Assembly: GCA_934466475.1 (NCBI GenBank)
Contig: CAKSLI010000002.1
Location: 183,136 to 247,135, forward strand
Direction: 5' to 3'
DNA length: 64,000 nt
Source: an uncultured Oscillospiraceae bacterium
GTDB taxonomy: Bacteria; Bacillota; Clostridia; Oscillospirales; Ruminococcaceae
Part shown: one piece after another, positions 8,391-17,292 of the stretch
Layout of the letters: the number at the start of each line of letters is the position of its first letter
Numbering within the stretch: the first letter of the stretch is position 1
Translations under genes and position numbers: made by a program
Notes under the pieces: model-generated
The model's database searches: none
What the model was told of the DNA's origin: nothing
What the model saw: the letters and a program-made list of their open reading frames with translations, nothing else

Positions 8391-9953
8391 TTATGAGAAG
8401 CGCTTCTGGTACATATAGTTGTTTACTTCCTTTACAACGAACACCGCTATAATAGCGAGGCACGCAATAACTGAAAGTATGAACAGTACGCCGCAGATTA
8501 TGTAATTATTGCCCCTGAATACGCGGGGGATCTCGGTCAGACCCTGTGCGATAGCTGCATCGCGCTCTGCAATGGAGTTTGCAACCTTTGTGCTTCTCTC
8601 GCCGAATACTGTGAAGATAGTGGAGAAGTTGCAGGAAGCGATCATCAGGTAAAGTGCAAGCGTTCCGAACTTGGTGAAGCTGTAACCGCACCACATCGCG
8701 ATAGCAAGGAACAGTGTGATACCGCCGTAAGCAATGAAGTACATATAGTCCATAGCGCCGAGTGTGATAGCAGTATAGTGCTGCTTATCCCACATGAGGA
8801 CAGCGATCATTGTCAGCACAAAGCTGAGAACGATGGAGCCGCAGCCGATAAGAACAGCGATAGCCGGCTTCTTTTCAGCCTCAGTGATGTGGAATGTGAG
8901 CTTGCTCTTTATCTTGCCGAACGCCATAACAGTCAGTACAGCGGCAGCAACGAAAGACAGAATAAGGAAGATCGTAGCCATCCACCAGCGGGAGGTCATT
9001 CCGTTGGAGCCGAGCCACTCGGTAGCGTCAGCGTCGCCGGATCTTGCAAGCGCCTTCATGGGGTTGTAGGTCTTAACTACCCAGAGGAATCTGAAGATGA
9101 CCCCGATGAGGTTGGTAACTGTGATAGCGGCGCCGAAAGAGAAGAAGTAGATCATAGCCCACTCGCCCTCGCGCACATAGGTGATAGCTCCAACGAGTGC
9201 AGCCGCCATAACCAGCATGAGAACAGTGCCCTGTGCGATTCCGGTATCGCTGAGCCAGCCGATAACGATGGACCAGTTTCCGCCGGAGTTGCCGATGTTG
9301 CCGTAAGCTGTCATGCCTAATGCGGCAAATACGCAGGCTGCAACAGTCAGCAGGAAGAAGATACCGCCGGTCATGCCGCGCTTCTTCATGTCGGAGATCT
9401 GCTCAGGCGTAAGGAGCATATCGTCCGCATACTCAATGTCGCTCTGCATGATGCAGTAAACGCACGCCGCAAAGCAGATGACTGCGTCAACAGCGCCGAA
9501 AACACGCATGGAATTTCTGAAATTAGCAAAGGGAATGATAACCGGAACAAGACCAATAAGGGTCTTGGCACCGAACACCGCGATAAGATAGGACTTAGCG
9601 AATGCAAAGCCCTTGTAGTAGCAGACTGCGAGCAGTGCCAGAATGCCAGTGATAACAATGTAGATCAGCGCAATGTTTACGATAGTATCCCAAAGGGAAA
9701 GGATTATCTGGTTATTTGCGATCTCAGCCTCGGAAGCGAAAGTCTTGCCGAAAAGCTTTACAATACAAGCCTTGCCCTCTTCGTTGTAGGCAGCGCACTG
9801 TGCGTATACGGGGTTGATGAAAAGCGGCTTCATCACCATAAAGAACGTAACAACAGCTTCGATCACAGCGAAAGCGATCATGCCGATGCCAACCGTCTTG
9901 TGGCTCAGCGGCTGCTTTGCTGCAACACCGTTGTTTACTGTGGCAGATGTCAT
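8391..9953 (-). CDS. Polytopic membrane protein of unknown function
   Basis: A 520-residue integral membrane protein with about ten to twelve hydrophobic helices in both halves. A conspicuous extracytoplasmic loop follows the first helix (~45-75) and contains two cysteines (AQCAAYNEEGKACIVK). A charged cytoplasmic segment near the middle contains SDIEYADDMLLTPEQISDMKK. I do not recognise the family and no transporter signature is clear. It is a single-gene unit with its own promoter (10028-10056), a good Shine-Dalgarno site (AGGAGGAAAACCAA before ATG) and its own terminator, so it is probably well expressed. Confidence 0.8.
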   Translation of the reverse strand: MTSATVNNGVAAKQPLSHKTVGIGMIAFAVIEAVVTFFMVMKPLFINPVYAQCAAYNEEGKACIVKLFGKTFASEAEIANNQIILSLWDTIVNIALIYIVITGILALLAVCYYKGFAFAKSYLIAVFGAKTLIGLVPVIIPFANFRNSMRVFGAVDAVICFAACVYCIMQSDIEYADDMLLTPEQISDMKKRGMTGGIFFLLTVAACVFAALGMTAYGNIGNSGGNWSIVIGWLSDTGIAQGTVLMLVMAAALVGAITYVREGEWAMIYFFSFGAAITVTNLIGVIFRFLWVVKTYNPMKALARSGDADATEWLGSNGMTSRWWMATIFLILSFVAAAVLTVMAFGKIKSKLTFHITEAEKKPAIAVLIGCGSIVLSFVLTMIAVLMWDKQHYTAITLGAMDYMYFIAYGGITLFLAIAMWCGYSFTKFGTLALYLMIASCNFSTIFTVFGERSTKVANSIAERDAAIAQGLTEIPRVFRGNNYIICGVLFILSVIACLAIIAVFVVKEVNNYMYQKRFS

Positions 9954-10027
9954 TTGGTTTTCCTCCTAGTACTCTGAAAGGCATACGCACATTCTCCCCT
10001 GCGCACTATGCCATATGATTCTATTAA

Positions 10028-10056
10028 ATTATATCATATTTCAGCTCTATTTGCAA
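10028..10056 (-). promoter_or_regulatory. Sigma-A promoter of the polytopic membrane protein gene
   Basis: Minus strand: TTGCAA (10051-10056), 17-base spacer, TATAAT (10028-10033). Confidence 0.7.
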
Positions 10057-10142
10057 GCAGCAACCGGCATTTTAAGGCATACGCTTTCAACAAAAATTCT
10101 CCGGAATATTTGTGCAAAATACAGATTGTGAAACGGATTACA

Positions 10143-11759
10143 TCAAGGCTCCGTGTAATTTTCTCCCACATCATGACCGAGGTCGCAGGTATATACAAAC
10201 TCCACGACATCGCCGGGTTCAAGCGTTATATCGGCAGACGAAACATCCGGGAAATCGCCGTTCACACGGTACATCCAGCCGCTCAGCCCGCCGAAGCCGA
10301 ACTCGTATATCCCGCCAATTCCGCTGACATAAGTCCCCATGGAGCTTGCCCCGGTATAATCCACTCTCACGCGCTGCTGCCGCGCAGCCTCGATAAGCGC
10401 GTCAAACGCCGTTGCTCCCTCCGGAAGCGAGACCTCGCAGCGGCTTATCACAACGCCGTCCGCCGGGATAAGCTCCGGAGGATTCACGGCGCTGTCTATG
10501 CTGTCCATTTTCCCGAGCACCGTGGTACATTCTGCGGATATCTCCACAAGCAGCGTGCCGTCATTACCACCAGAATAGTACTCCTCCGGAGACCGGATAT
10601 TCAGCAGCCACACGCCTCCGCACACCGCTGCGAGCGCCACAGCCGCCGGAATAAGCGCCTTTTTTCTCCTGATCACAAAACAGACTGAACAGACTGCCGC
10701 GGCAATTCCGGAAATTATTGATATGATCAGCTTTATCAGTCCGCCTGAAAGTCCGCCGGCATTATTCTCCGGAGGGATATCCACGGCAGGCTCCGCGGAA
10801 CTTTCGACAGTTGTCTGCGCAGTCTCCTGAGCCTTTTCCGGGAGCTTGCCCGCGGCGGAAAACAGCGCCTCGCCGCGCCCGGAAAGCTCAAGCGCCGTGA
10901 ATGCCTCCAGGGTCTGGACTGTTGCAAGCCCGTTTACTTCCCCGTCAAGCAGGTGTGCGTAGCCCCCGCCGTCACGCTGATACTGCCGGAGCTGCTCCGC
11001 TGCCTCCTGCGCCTTTTCTGTCATTCCGACAGCGCAGTAGGCTATGACCGCCTGGGCCGTGCTTTCACATGTCGGCGTACCCATGGAGCAGTACATCCCG
11101 TCTATTGCCGCCAGCCAGTCCGCACCCCGCTGTGCAGATTCGCGCGCGCCCGGCACATCAGAAGCCGCCAGCGCGTACACCGCAGCCGCCGTGATATCCA
11201 CGTCTCCGGCGTCCCCGAAAAGGGCAAAGCTGCCGTCCTCATGCTGCTGCGAAATAATGTACTGCGTAAGGCTCTCCGCTGTATTGAACGCGTTTTCAGG
11301 CTGTTCTGCCCCTGTGACATTTATCGCGATCAGCGCCCAGATATACGCGTTGAATCCCTGTCTTCCCAGCTGCGAGTTGTTATAGGCCCCAAGCTCCGCC
11401 GCCTGCGACCCGTCAGCCCCGAGCGCCGCAAGGATTATCCCGAGCCGCTGAAAGTCCGTGGGCTTCACGAAGCCGCCCGTCTCAGCGAGCTCCTGCAATC
11501 TCTGCCGAGCCGTGGAGATATAGTGCGCTGAGCCCTCCGCGCCGTAAAGCTTCGCGCGGCAGTACACCGACCAGTCCGCGCTCTTGTACTCCAGACCGTC
11601 CCAGAAATCCTCCGCACCGCGTTGTGTGGCCAGCCAGCCAAAGCACTCATCTGCCGCGGGAATCCAGCCGGAATTCTCTGCCGCCGCGGAAAAAGCGGTC
11701 TGCACCGCCAGAAAGATAGCCATGCAGACCGCCGTGAATATTCGGATAAACCGTTTCAT
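10143..11759 (-). CDS. Transcobalamin-like surface protein: alpha-toroid plus DUF4430 domain
   Basis: A 538-residue exported protein. Residues 1-27 are a signal peptide. Residues ~30-295 form repeated helical pairs of the prenyltransferase/squalene-cyclase toroid type (QQHEDGSFALFGDAGDVDIT, QRDGGGYAHLLDGEVNGLAT). Two membrane helices (~340-363 and ~368-388) flank a cytoplasmic RRKK turn. Residues ~400-530 are a DUF4430-like domain containing GLSGWMYRVNG and LEPGDVVEFVYTCD. An alpha-toroid followed by this beta domain is the order seen in animal intrinsic factor and transcobalamin, so cobalamin or other small-ligand binding is possible but unproven. It lies 3 bases after another DUF4430 gene, in one operon. 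Confidence 0.8.
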   Translation of the reverse strand: MKRFIRIFTAVCMAIFLAVQTAFSAAAENSGWIPAADECFGWLATQRGAEDFWDGLEYKSADWSVYCRAKLYGAEGSAHYISTARQRLQELAETGGFVKPTDFQRLGIILAALGADGSQAAELGAYNNSQLGRQGFNAYIWALIAINVTGAEQPENAFNTAESLTQYIISQQHEDGSFALFGDAGDVDITAAAVYALAASDVPGARESAQRGADWLAAIDGMYCSMGTPTCESTAQAVIAYCAVGMTEKAQEAAEQLRQYQRDGGGYAHLLDGEVNGLATVQTLEAFTALELSGRGEALFSAAGKLPEKAQETAQTTVESSAEPAVDIPPENNAGGLSGGLIKLIISIISGIAAAVCSVCFVIRRKKALIPAAVALAAVCGGVWLLNIRSPEEYYSGGNDGTLLVEISAECTTVLGKMDSIDSAVNPPELIPADGVVISRCEVSLPEGATAFDALIEAARQQRVRVDYTGASSMGTYVSGIGGIYEFGFGGLSGWMYRVNGDFPDVSSADITLEPGDVVEFVYTCDLGHDVGENYTEP

Positions 11760-11762
11760 TGA

Positions 11763-12659
11763 TTACTGCTTCTTGCTAAGTGCAATACCTGCGCCTGCGA
11801 GAAGAACAACTGCGAATGCAACAGCAACGCCCTCAACGCCGGTGGAAGGAGAGCCCTTGGTGGAATCAGCAGAAACGTCTGCCTCAGCGGTATCGCTTTC
11901 AGCAGTAACGTCAGCGTCAGCGGTCTCCTCTGTTGTAACAGGAGCAAGGACTGCGATCTCATTTGTGAGACCTGCAACAGCGTTGTCTATCTCTTCCTGC
12001 GGAACATTATAGATCGCAAGAGCCTCCATAGCTGCTGTGTAAACATACTGGAAAGCCTCATCGTCAGTTTCAACGTCCTTGAGCTCTGCGCAGAGTCTTA
12101 TGAGCTCAGCCTTGTTGGTCGCGGGAACCAGCGCAGCAGCTCCGCCCCAGGAGGAGTTGTCAACGCCGAGATCAGCGCCGTAGCCGTATACTGTGAATGC
12201 AAAACGCAGCACATCGCCGTCTGTGGGAACATAGTCGCCGATGCCTACCTGTGCGTAGTCGTCGTTGATGAAGTAGCTCCAGCCGCTCTCTGCGGTATAA
12301 TCGTAGTTGCTGAGGTATCCCTCCTGTGTTCTGCCGGTCATATCAGGGCAAACTGCCTGGATCTCCTCGGGAACGGTGGTATCGATATCCTCGTCAGCAA
12401 ATGCTGTGATGTATGCGCCGTAGTCAGTTTCCTCGGTAAGTACCTCAGCCGCTCTCTCAACAACATCGAGACCTGTGTCGCCCTCATAGAAGGGAACCTT
12501 TGTCGGCTCTACTGTGAAGCCCTGACCGATGGTTGACTTTTCAGCGGTGAAGTAAACATAGCCGGCAGGCTCGTTCTCCTCTGCGGATACGCAGAAAGAA
12601 GCTGCGCTTGCCGCAACAGCCGCAGCTGCAAACGCTGCGATGATCTTTGTGAATTTCAT
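11763..12659 (-). CDS. Secreted DUF4430 protein with C-terminal cell-wall-sorting-like tail
   Basis: A 298-residue exported protein. The signal peptide covers ~1-26. A DUF4430-type domain follows (~30-165), including GYLSNYDYTAESGWSYFIND and PTDGDVLRFAFTVYG. Then comes a helical region (~170-225), a low-complexity acidic linker (~228-265), and a tail with SPSTG, a hydrophobic stretch and SKKQ. That tail resembles a sortase signal of relaxed LPXTG type, so the protein may be linked to the cell wall. It is transcribed from a consensus promoter and precedes the transcobalamin-like gene. Together they could be a surface ligand-capture pair; the ligand is unknown. Confidence 0.8.
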   Translation of the reverse strand: MKFTKIIAAFAAAAVAASAASFCVSAEENEPAGYVYFTAEKSTIGQGFTVEPTKVPFYEGDTGLDVVERAAEVLTEETDYGAYITAFADEDIDTTVPEEIQAVCPDMTGRTQEGYLSNYDYTAESGWSYFINDDYAQVGIGDYVPTDGDVLRFAFTVYGYGADLGVDNSSWGGAAALVPATNKAELIRLCAELKDVETDDEAFQYVYTAAMEALAIYNVPQEEIDNAVAGLTNEIAVLAPVTTEETADADVTAESDTAEADVSADSTKGSPSTGVEGVAVAFAVVLLAGAGIALSKKQ

Positions 12660-12771
12660 TTCTTTTATCCTCCAATATAATCGTGCGGGCTGACTTCACA
12701 GCCCATATAAACTCTCTCCGGTCATCAGATGGACAGGGCACAAAACACCCCTTACTCTGAAAACCTTTTAT

Positions 12772-12800
12772 ATTATATAACATTTCTTCTGAATTGTCAA
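12772..12800 (-). promoter_or_regulatory. Consensus sigma-A promoter of the DUF4430 operon
   Basis: Minus strand: TTGACA (12795-12800), exactly 17 bases, TATAAT (12772-12777), a perfect consensus. The leader to the ATG at 12659 is ~105 bases. I searched it by eye for a cobalamin-riboswitch core and did not see one. Confidence 0.85.
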
Positions 12801-12838
12801 CCTTTTGACGATTTTTTTAGCCCAAATTACCAGTATAT

Positions 12839-12868
12839 GCAAAAAAGCTGCCCAAAACAGGCAGCTTT
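12839..12868 (-). terminator. Terminator of the phosphopantetheinyl transferase gene
   Basis: Nine-bp stem AAAGCTGCC/GGCAGCTTT with a 7-base loop. On the minus strand it runs into TTTTTT. Confidence 0.85.
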
Positions 12869-12885
12869 CTTCTGTTAAATGTTAC

Positions 12886-13509
12886 CTATACATCATACTG
12901 TGCCAGCAGTTCATCGAGCGAAACTGTGCGTATTGCCGCATTTTCAGCGCCCTTTCCGGATACGCCAACGAGAAACTCACCGGCGGAAAACACCGCGGTG
13001 TCCTTCATCAGCGTGGTATCCGCACCGCGGAGGTCGCTGGCTATGCCGGTTCCCAGCCGCTTCAGGAATGCTTCCTTCTGCACCCACAGCCGTATGAAAT
13101 CCTCGCCGGAATGCACGAGCGGGCGCTCGTTTTCGCCGAGCACCCGGGCATAAAGCCCCTCGCTCACACGGCGTGAGACGCTCTCGATATCCGCACCGAC
13201 CTCCCCGTTATCCGAGAAAGCCGCGCAGACCGCGCCCCTTGTGTGCGACAGCGAAAATTGCAGGTCACTCCCCACAAGGTACGGCTTGCCGAAGCTGCCG
13301 TGCTCATACCGGAGCCTTTCCCGCGGGATCCCAGTTCTCCGGCTGAGCTCCAGCGACAAAAGAAGCCCGGCTGTCAGCGACAGCAGTTTATCCTCGTCAG
13401 AGCGCTTCTTCGCTATCCTGTTCCGGCGGAGCGCCGAAACACAGCCGAGGTGCTTCTCCGCCTGAGAAAACTCCGCGCCGCCGGTCAGTACAACGATAAC
13501 ATCTATCAT
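12886..13509 (-). CDS. 4'-phosphopantetheinyl transferase, Sfp-type
   Basis: A 207-residue transferase of the Sfp/AcpT superfamily, which moves phosphopantetheine from coenzyme A to a serine of a carrier protein. Landmarks are the GKPYL substrate segment, FSLSHT, the metal-binding GADIE, and WVQKEAFLK, which carries the conserved W-x3-KEA motif. No carrier protein, polyketide or nonribosomal peptide genes are in the window, so it may serve fatty-acid synthesis or a distant cluster. It lies 3 bases after the secreted repeat protein gene and is followed by a terminator. Confidence 0.9.
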   Translation of the reverse strand: MIDVIVVLTGGAEFSQAEKHLGCVSALRRNRIAKKRSDEDKLLSLTAGLLLSLELSRRTGIPRERLRYEHGSFGKPYLVGSDLQFSLSHTRGAVCAAFSDNGEVGADIESVSRRVSEGLYARVLGENERPLVHSGEDFIRLWVQKEAFLKRLGTGIASDLRGADTTLMKDTAVFSAGEFLVGVSGKGAENAAIRTVSLDELLAQYDV

Positions 13510-13512
13510 CGC

Positions 13513-14463
13513 TTAACCGCAGATGTACCACTTGCCCGCTACCTTAGCGACCTTTATCTGCGCAGAAGCGTCATCCTGAGCCTTGCCGTCAACGTATCCG
13601 GTCACATCAGCGATGTATGCCTTGGTGATGTCGCCGCAGCCGTCGAATACAGCCTTTTCGTCATCGGTCATGTCCTTGGTGTAGTCTGTCAGCTTTGTAA
13701 CAACCACGGAAGCCTTGTCTATGTTGTTCTGGATATCGGAAGCTGTAATGCCGTACTCCGCCAGCATCTGGTCATAGGAAGCCGCAAAGAACTCGTCAAG
13801 GGTCATGCCGTAAGCCTTGAACGCCTCGTTGAGCTCGTCAACATACTGCTCGGGATATACGCTCTTGAGGGCGCTTGTGATATCACCGGAAGCAAAATCC
13901 TTGATGAAGCTGTTGAGAACCGCCTCGATATCCTTCTTATCCTGTGCAGTGGTGTCGGTGGACGCAAGCAGAGCTGCGAGCTTCTTGCAGGTGTTCTTGC
14001 CGTTTACGGTGACTGCCGCGCTCTTGCCGAGCTTAACGCTCTTGGGAGTTCCGGAAACCGCGCCGCTCTTGTTTACTGTCAGCTTGCCGCCGAATGTCGC
14101 CTTTGCGGTCTTGCCGAGCGCCAGCTTTCCGGATACGGCAATGGTGGAGCCAGCCTTTGCGGTAAGCGTTCCGTTAACCGTAAGCTTGCCCTTCTTGCCA
14201 ATTGTGAGCTTTGCACCCTTGTTCAGCGTGAGGGTGGTTCCCTTGGGGATAGTCAGCGCCGTAGTGATAGTTGCGCTCTTCTTGAGGACGTATCTCTTGC
14301 CGGCTTCCAGCTTTGCCTTGCCGTCCCATACCTTTGCCGCGGAAGCTCCGAGCTCCTGCTCGCATACAACGGTCTGCACCGGTGCGCTCTCAGCAAATGC
14401 GACCGCTGACGACGACGCCATGATAACTGCGCTGATCAACAGCGCTGCTGCTTTCTTAAACAT
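13513..14463 (-). CDS. Secreted repeat protein, probable beta-solenoid
   Basis: A 316-residue exported protein starting at the ATG at 14463, which is preceded by AGGAGGGT; upstream in-frame codons to 14529 lack such a site. The signal peptide is ~1-26. Residues ~50-165 are dense Gly-Lys-Leu-Thr repeats (LTIPKGTTLTLNKGAKLTIG, GKLTVNGTLTAKAGSTIAV) like rungs of a beta-solenoid. The remaining part is helical and acidic and resembles a secreted lipoprotein-type domain. The same N-terminal organisation is seen at 46452-47651, so the two may be distant paralogues. Function unknown; a surface role is likely. Confidence 0.75.
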   Translation of the reverse strand: MFKKAAALLISAVIMASSSAVAFAESAPVQTVVCEQELGASAAKVWDGKAKLEAGKRYVLKKSATITTALTIPKGTTLTLNKGAKLTIGKKGKLTVNGTLTAKAGSTIAVSGKLALGKTAKATFGGKLTVNKSGAVSGTPKSVKLGKSAAVTVNGKNTCKKLAALLASTDTTAQDKKDIEAVLNSFIKDFASGDITSALKSVYPEQYVDELNEAFKAYGMTLDEFFAASYDQMLAEYGITASDIQNNIDKASVVVTKLTDYTKDMTDDEKAVFDGCGDITKAYIADVTGYVDGKAQDDASAQIKVAKVAGKWYICG

Positions 14464-14528
14464 TGTAATACCCTCCTGTTTGTGAAATTCATTTGTAATT
14501 ATATTCAGGCGCTTACGCCCTGATACCA

Positions 14529-15479
14529 TTAGTTAAAGCTGTCCCCGGCGTCTGATTTCCGCGCCGCCTTGAACTGGGGACTCTTCTTTGTGACCATGCG
14601 CTCCTCCGTGCCGTCAGGCGTACACAGCCTGAGCGTTATCCTGCCGCTGTCTATACGCGGATGGCGCAGTACTCTCGCCGCGCACGGCTGTACAGCCTCC
14701 CGCGAAGCCGCGATAAAGCAGAATTTCTCGTCCTCATACGGGACATCTCCGCCTTTCAGCTGTTTGTGGAGCCTGCTCCTCGCTACCCTTACGGTAAAGT
14801 GACACCAGTCGCCCTTTTCCATAGGGCACGCGCCCTCCTGCGGACAGGGAGCCGCGATATGCGCCCCCAGCTCCACCAGGCGTTCCCGCGCGGCAAGAAT
14901 ATTCGCAAACCCCTCCGGAGTGCCCGGCTCCACTATCAGCAGAAGCCGTTCAGTGCTGTTCCACAGCCGCTCTGCGGCGGATCTCCGGGCGTTTGCACTC
15001 AGCTCGTTCAGGCAGTAGGAGCAGATGACCAGCTCCGCCTTTTCGTCAAGACCTGCCGTGATGTCTCCGCGCTTCCACACCGCCGGAACTCCGCAGAGCT
15101 CCGTAAGCTGGCTGCCGACCGAGATCATTTCCGGCTCCCGCTCAACGCATGTGACGCTGCCGCAGCCCGTCAGCGCGTAAGCCGCATGGCTCGCCGCGCC
15201 GGTTCCCGAGCCGACATCGAGCAATGAGGAGAATCCGGATCCCTCCGGTATACACTCCAGCGAAAGCTCCAGCGCCTTTGAAACAGCCCCGAAAGTCGCG
15301 GGCATTCTCACCGCCGCATACGCCAGGATATCGCGGCGGCTGGCGGCAAGGCTTCTTCCGGTGCCGCTGTTCTCGCGGTATCTTCTGGAAAGCCCCTCCG
15401 CCGCGGAGGTCAGCTTTTCAGTGCTCTCGCCGGATAAAAGCCGCTCTATTTCACCGCGCAGTTCTGCCGGAAATTCCAT
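14529..15479 (-). CDS. Rsm22-like small-ribosomal-subunit methyltransferase-type protein
   Basis: A 316-residue Rossmann-fold SAM-dependent methyltransferase-like protein. Motif I is LLDVGSGTGAASHAAY (~84-99). The acidic CVERE end of strand 2 and LVICSYCLNEL (motif IV region) follow. The C-terminal half contains a cysteine cluster (CPQEGACPMEKGDWCHF), as in the Rsm22 family associated with small-subunit ribosome assembly, where such cysteines hold an iron-sulfur cluster in the mitochondrial relative. The bacterial role is not established. It lies 10 bases after the SGNH hydrolase gene. Confidence 0.8.
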   Translation of the reverse strand: MEFPAELRGEIERLLSGESTEKLTSAAEGLSRRYRENSGTGRSLAASRRDILAYAAVRMPATFGAVSKALELSLECIPEGSGFSSLLDVGSGTGAASHAAYALTGCGSVTCVEREPEMISVGSQLTELCGVPAVWKRGDITAGLDEKAELVICSYCLNELSANARRSAAERLWNSTERLLLIVEPGTPEGFANILAARERLVELGAHIAAPCPQEGACPMEKGDWCHFTVRVARSRLHKQLKGGDVPYEDEKFCFIAASREAVQPCAARVLRHPRIDSGRITLRLCTPDGTEERMVTKKSPQFKAARKSDAGDSFN

Positions 15480-15489
15480 TGTTTACCTC

Positions 15490-16254
15490 TCAGAAATAGT
15501 TGTTGCGTATCTCCTTGGTCGCGAATGCGCCCTCAAGGGTCTGACCCTCAACGTCAGGGTGCAGTCCGTCCTTGAGATACTTCCCTCTTGCGCCGATGAC
15601 CTCGAACTTCTCACAGATCCCGCTTCCGCTGTATGCGTCAATGACCTGTACCGAAAGCCCCCTGCATATCCTGCGCAGGCATTCGATGGTCTTTTCTATC
15701 TTCTGATTGTGCTCCGGGGTAGCGGTCTGGATAGGCGTCATAACGAACACGCGGCACTCCGGGAAGTTCTCCTGAATGGTCTGAATGCACCATCGTGCGG
15801 CTCCAGCCTCAGTGAACAGGTCGATGTTCTCATTGCCGGAAAGTTCCTTTCCAGTGAGCGCCTTGTCGGGGTCGCCGATAAACTCCGCGAGGTCGTTGGT
15901 CCCCATTGCGAACGCGAAAATGTCAGGCTTCGGGAAATTCCCGCTCCTGTACTCCGCGAGGAATCTCTGGATATGTACCACAGCGCAGTTGTTCATGCGC
16001 TTCTGCATTTCATCCGCGTCATCGGTGGGCTCCCAGCCGTCGCTTATACCAGCGAAGTCAGCCGCGCCGTAATCCTGCGTGGTGACGGTCTTCCCGCCGC
16101 ACTCCACGGTCCTCTTGTACCATACGGAGCTCCCCACTGCAACGTTGCTGTGGGACTTCATATTAAGATTCTTATAGACATGCCAGCTCCACTGCTCGCC
16201 GGCCGTGATACTGTCGCCGTCTATGCCAAGGTTAAGTTCTTCAAATCCAGTCAT
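15490..16254 (-). CDS. SGNH/GDSL-family hydrolase
   Basis: A 254-residue hydrolase of the SGNH superfamily. Block I GIDGDSITAGEQW carries the nucleophilic serine, block III is GTNDLAEF, and block V DGLHPDVEG supplies the aspartate and histidine. No signal peptide is seen, so it is probably cytosolic. Family members hydrolyse esters such as acetylated sugars or lipids; the substrate here is unknown. AGGGAGAAAGAAA precedes the ATG. It is the first gene of the run 15490, 14529, 13513, 12886. Confidence 0.85.
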   Translation of the reverse strand: MTGFEELNLGIDGDSITAGEQWSWHVYKNLNMKSHSNVAVGSSVWYKRTVECGGKTVTTQDYGAADFAGISDGWEPTDDADEMQKRMNNCAVVHIQRFLAEYRSGNFPKPDIFAFAMGTNDLAEFIGDPDKALTGKELSGNENIDLFTEAGAARWCIQTIQENFPECRVFVMTPIQTATPEHNQKIEKTIECLRRICRGLSVQVIDAYSGSGICEKFEVIGARGKYLKDGLHPDVEGQTLEGAFATKEIRNNYF

Positions 16255-16356
16255 TTTCTTTCTCCCTGAAGATAATATTTTTACTTATTATACTTTACCA
16301 CAAAAAAGCAATTTTGTAAAGGGGATTTAGAAGATTTATGTAACAAGTTACACAAA

Positions 16357-17241
16357 TTAAATTCCGCTGAGGTCGAAATCCGGGGTGTATTCCTCCTTGG
16401 CGGAACTCCGTTCCTGCATGAAACCCTCCAGACCCGCCGCGTAAACCGCATCCAGCGCCTTGCGGTACTCGAATGTCGTGATCCGGCGGTTGAGCCTCGG
16501 CATCTCCTTAGCTTTGTAAAACGGCGTGTACTGGCTCATCAGGCTGAACAGCACGTCTTTTCCAAAGCGCTCCCCCACGCGGGAGATGACCTCAACGGAA
16601 TCCCGGTAATGGTACGGAAGCACAAGGTGCCGCACGATGACCCCGCTTTTCAGCATACCGTCCGGCGCGAACGCCGGTTTACCTGTCTGGCGGAGCATTT
16701 CCTCCACCGCGCTCATCGCGGTATCGAAATATCCCGGAGCCTGCGAAAGCTCCTGCGCCAGCTCGTCCGAGAAGTACTTAACGTCCGGCAGCCAGATATC
16801 AACGTACCCCTCCAGCGCCCGGAGCGTTTCAACACGCTCATAGCCTCCGCTGTTGTACACCACCGGAATATTCAGCCGATTCTTAACCATATCCAGCGCC
16901 CGCATTATCTGCGGCACGAAGTGCGTGGGATTCACGAGGTTTATGTTATAGGCTCCCTGCTCCTGTAATTCGAGGAATATCTCCGAAAGCCGCTCCGTAC
17001 TGACGTCCTTCCCCTTTCCTCCGGCGCTTATCTCGTGATTCTGGCAGAAAACGCACCTCATCACACATCCAGAAAAGAATACCGTGCCGCTCCCGCGGGA
17101 AGGATCAGCGCCGCTTATGCAGGGCTCCTCCCACTGGTGTAGCGCCGCCCTCGCCAGCCGGACGCTCCGCCCCATTCCGCAGAATCCGAACATATTCTCA
17201 CGGTCGGCGCCGCACTGCCGCGGACACAGCCTGCAAATCAT
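16357..17241 (-). CDS. Radical SAM protein, PflA-related (COG1313 type)
   Basis: A 294-residue radical SAM protein. The cluster-binding motif is CVMRCVFCQN (~58-67, CxxxCxxC), preceded by a cysteine-rich N-terminus (CRLCPRQCGADR and FGFCGMG) that may bind a second cluster. Conserved segments NINLVNPTHFVPQI and DIWLPDVKYFSDELA match uncharacterised pyruvate-formate-lyase-activase-like proteins. It uses reduced 4Fe-4S and SAM to make a radical; the target is unknown and no glycyl-radical enzyme is nearby. Confidence 0.88.
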   Translation of the reverse strand: MICRLCPRQCGADRENMFGFCGMGRSVRLARAALHQWEEPCISGADPSRGSGTVFFSGCVMRCVFCQNHEISAGGKGKDVSTERLSEIFLELQEQGAYNINLVNPTHFVPQIMRALDMVKNRLNIPVVYNSGGYERVETLRALEGYVDIWLPDVKYFSDELAQELSQAPGYFDTAMSAVEEMLRQTGKPAFAPDGMLKSGVIVRHLVLPYHYRDSVEVISRVGERFGKDVLFSLMSQYTPFYKAKEMPRLNRRITTFEYRKALDAVYAAGLEGFMQERSSAKEEYTPDFDLSGI

Positions 17242-17261
17242 GTGATCACTCCCTGAAACGA

Positions 17262-17288
17262 CAAAGGGCGGCTTATTTACCGCCCTGT
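17262..17288 (-). terminator. Hairpin between the membrane-anchored protein and radical SAM genes
   Basis: AGGGCGG/CCGCCCT, seven base pairs with an 8-base loop, followed on the minus strand by TTGTCGTTT. The T-tract is weak, so termination may be partial. Confidence 0.5.
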
Positions 17289-17292
17289 CAGC

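Noticed and set aside
12660..12771. Cobalamin or glycine riboswitch in the DUF4430 leader
   Set aside because: No conserved core was found by eye; only scattered short matches such as GGAGAGA.
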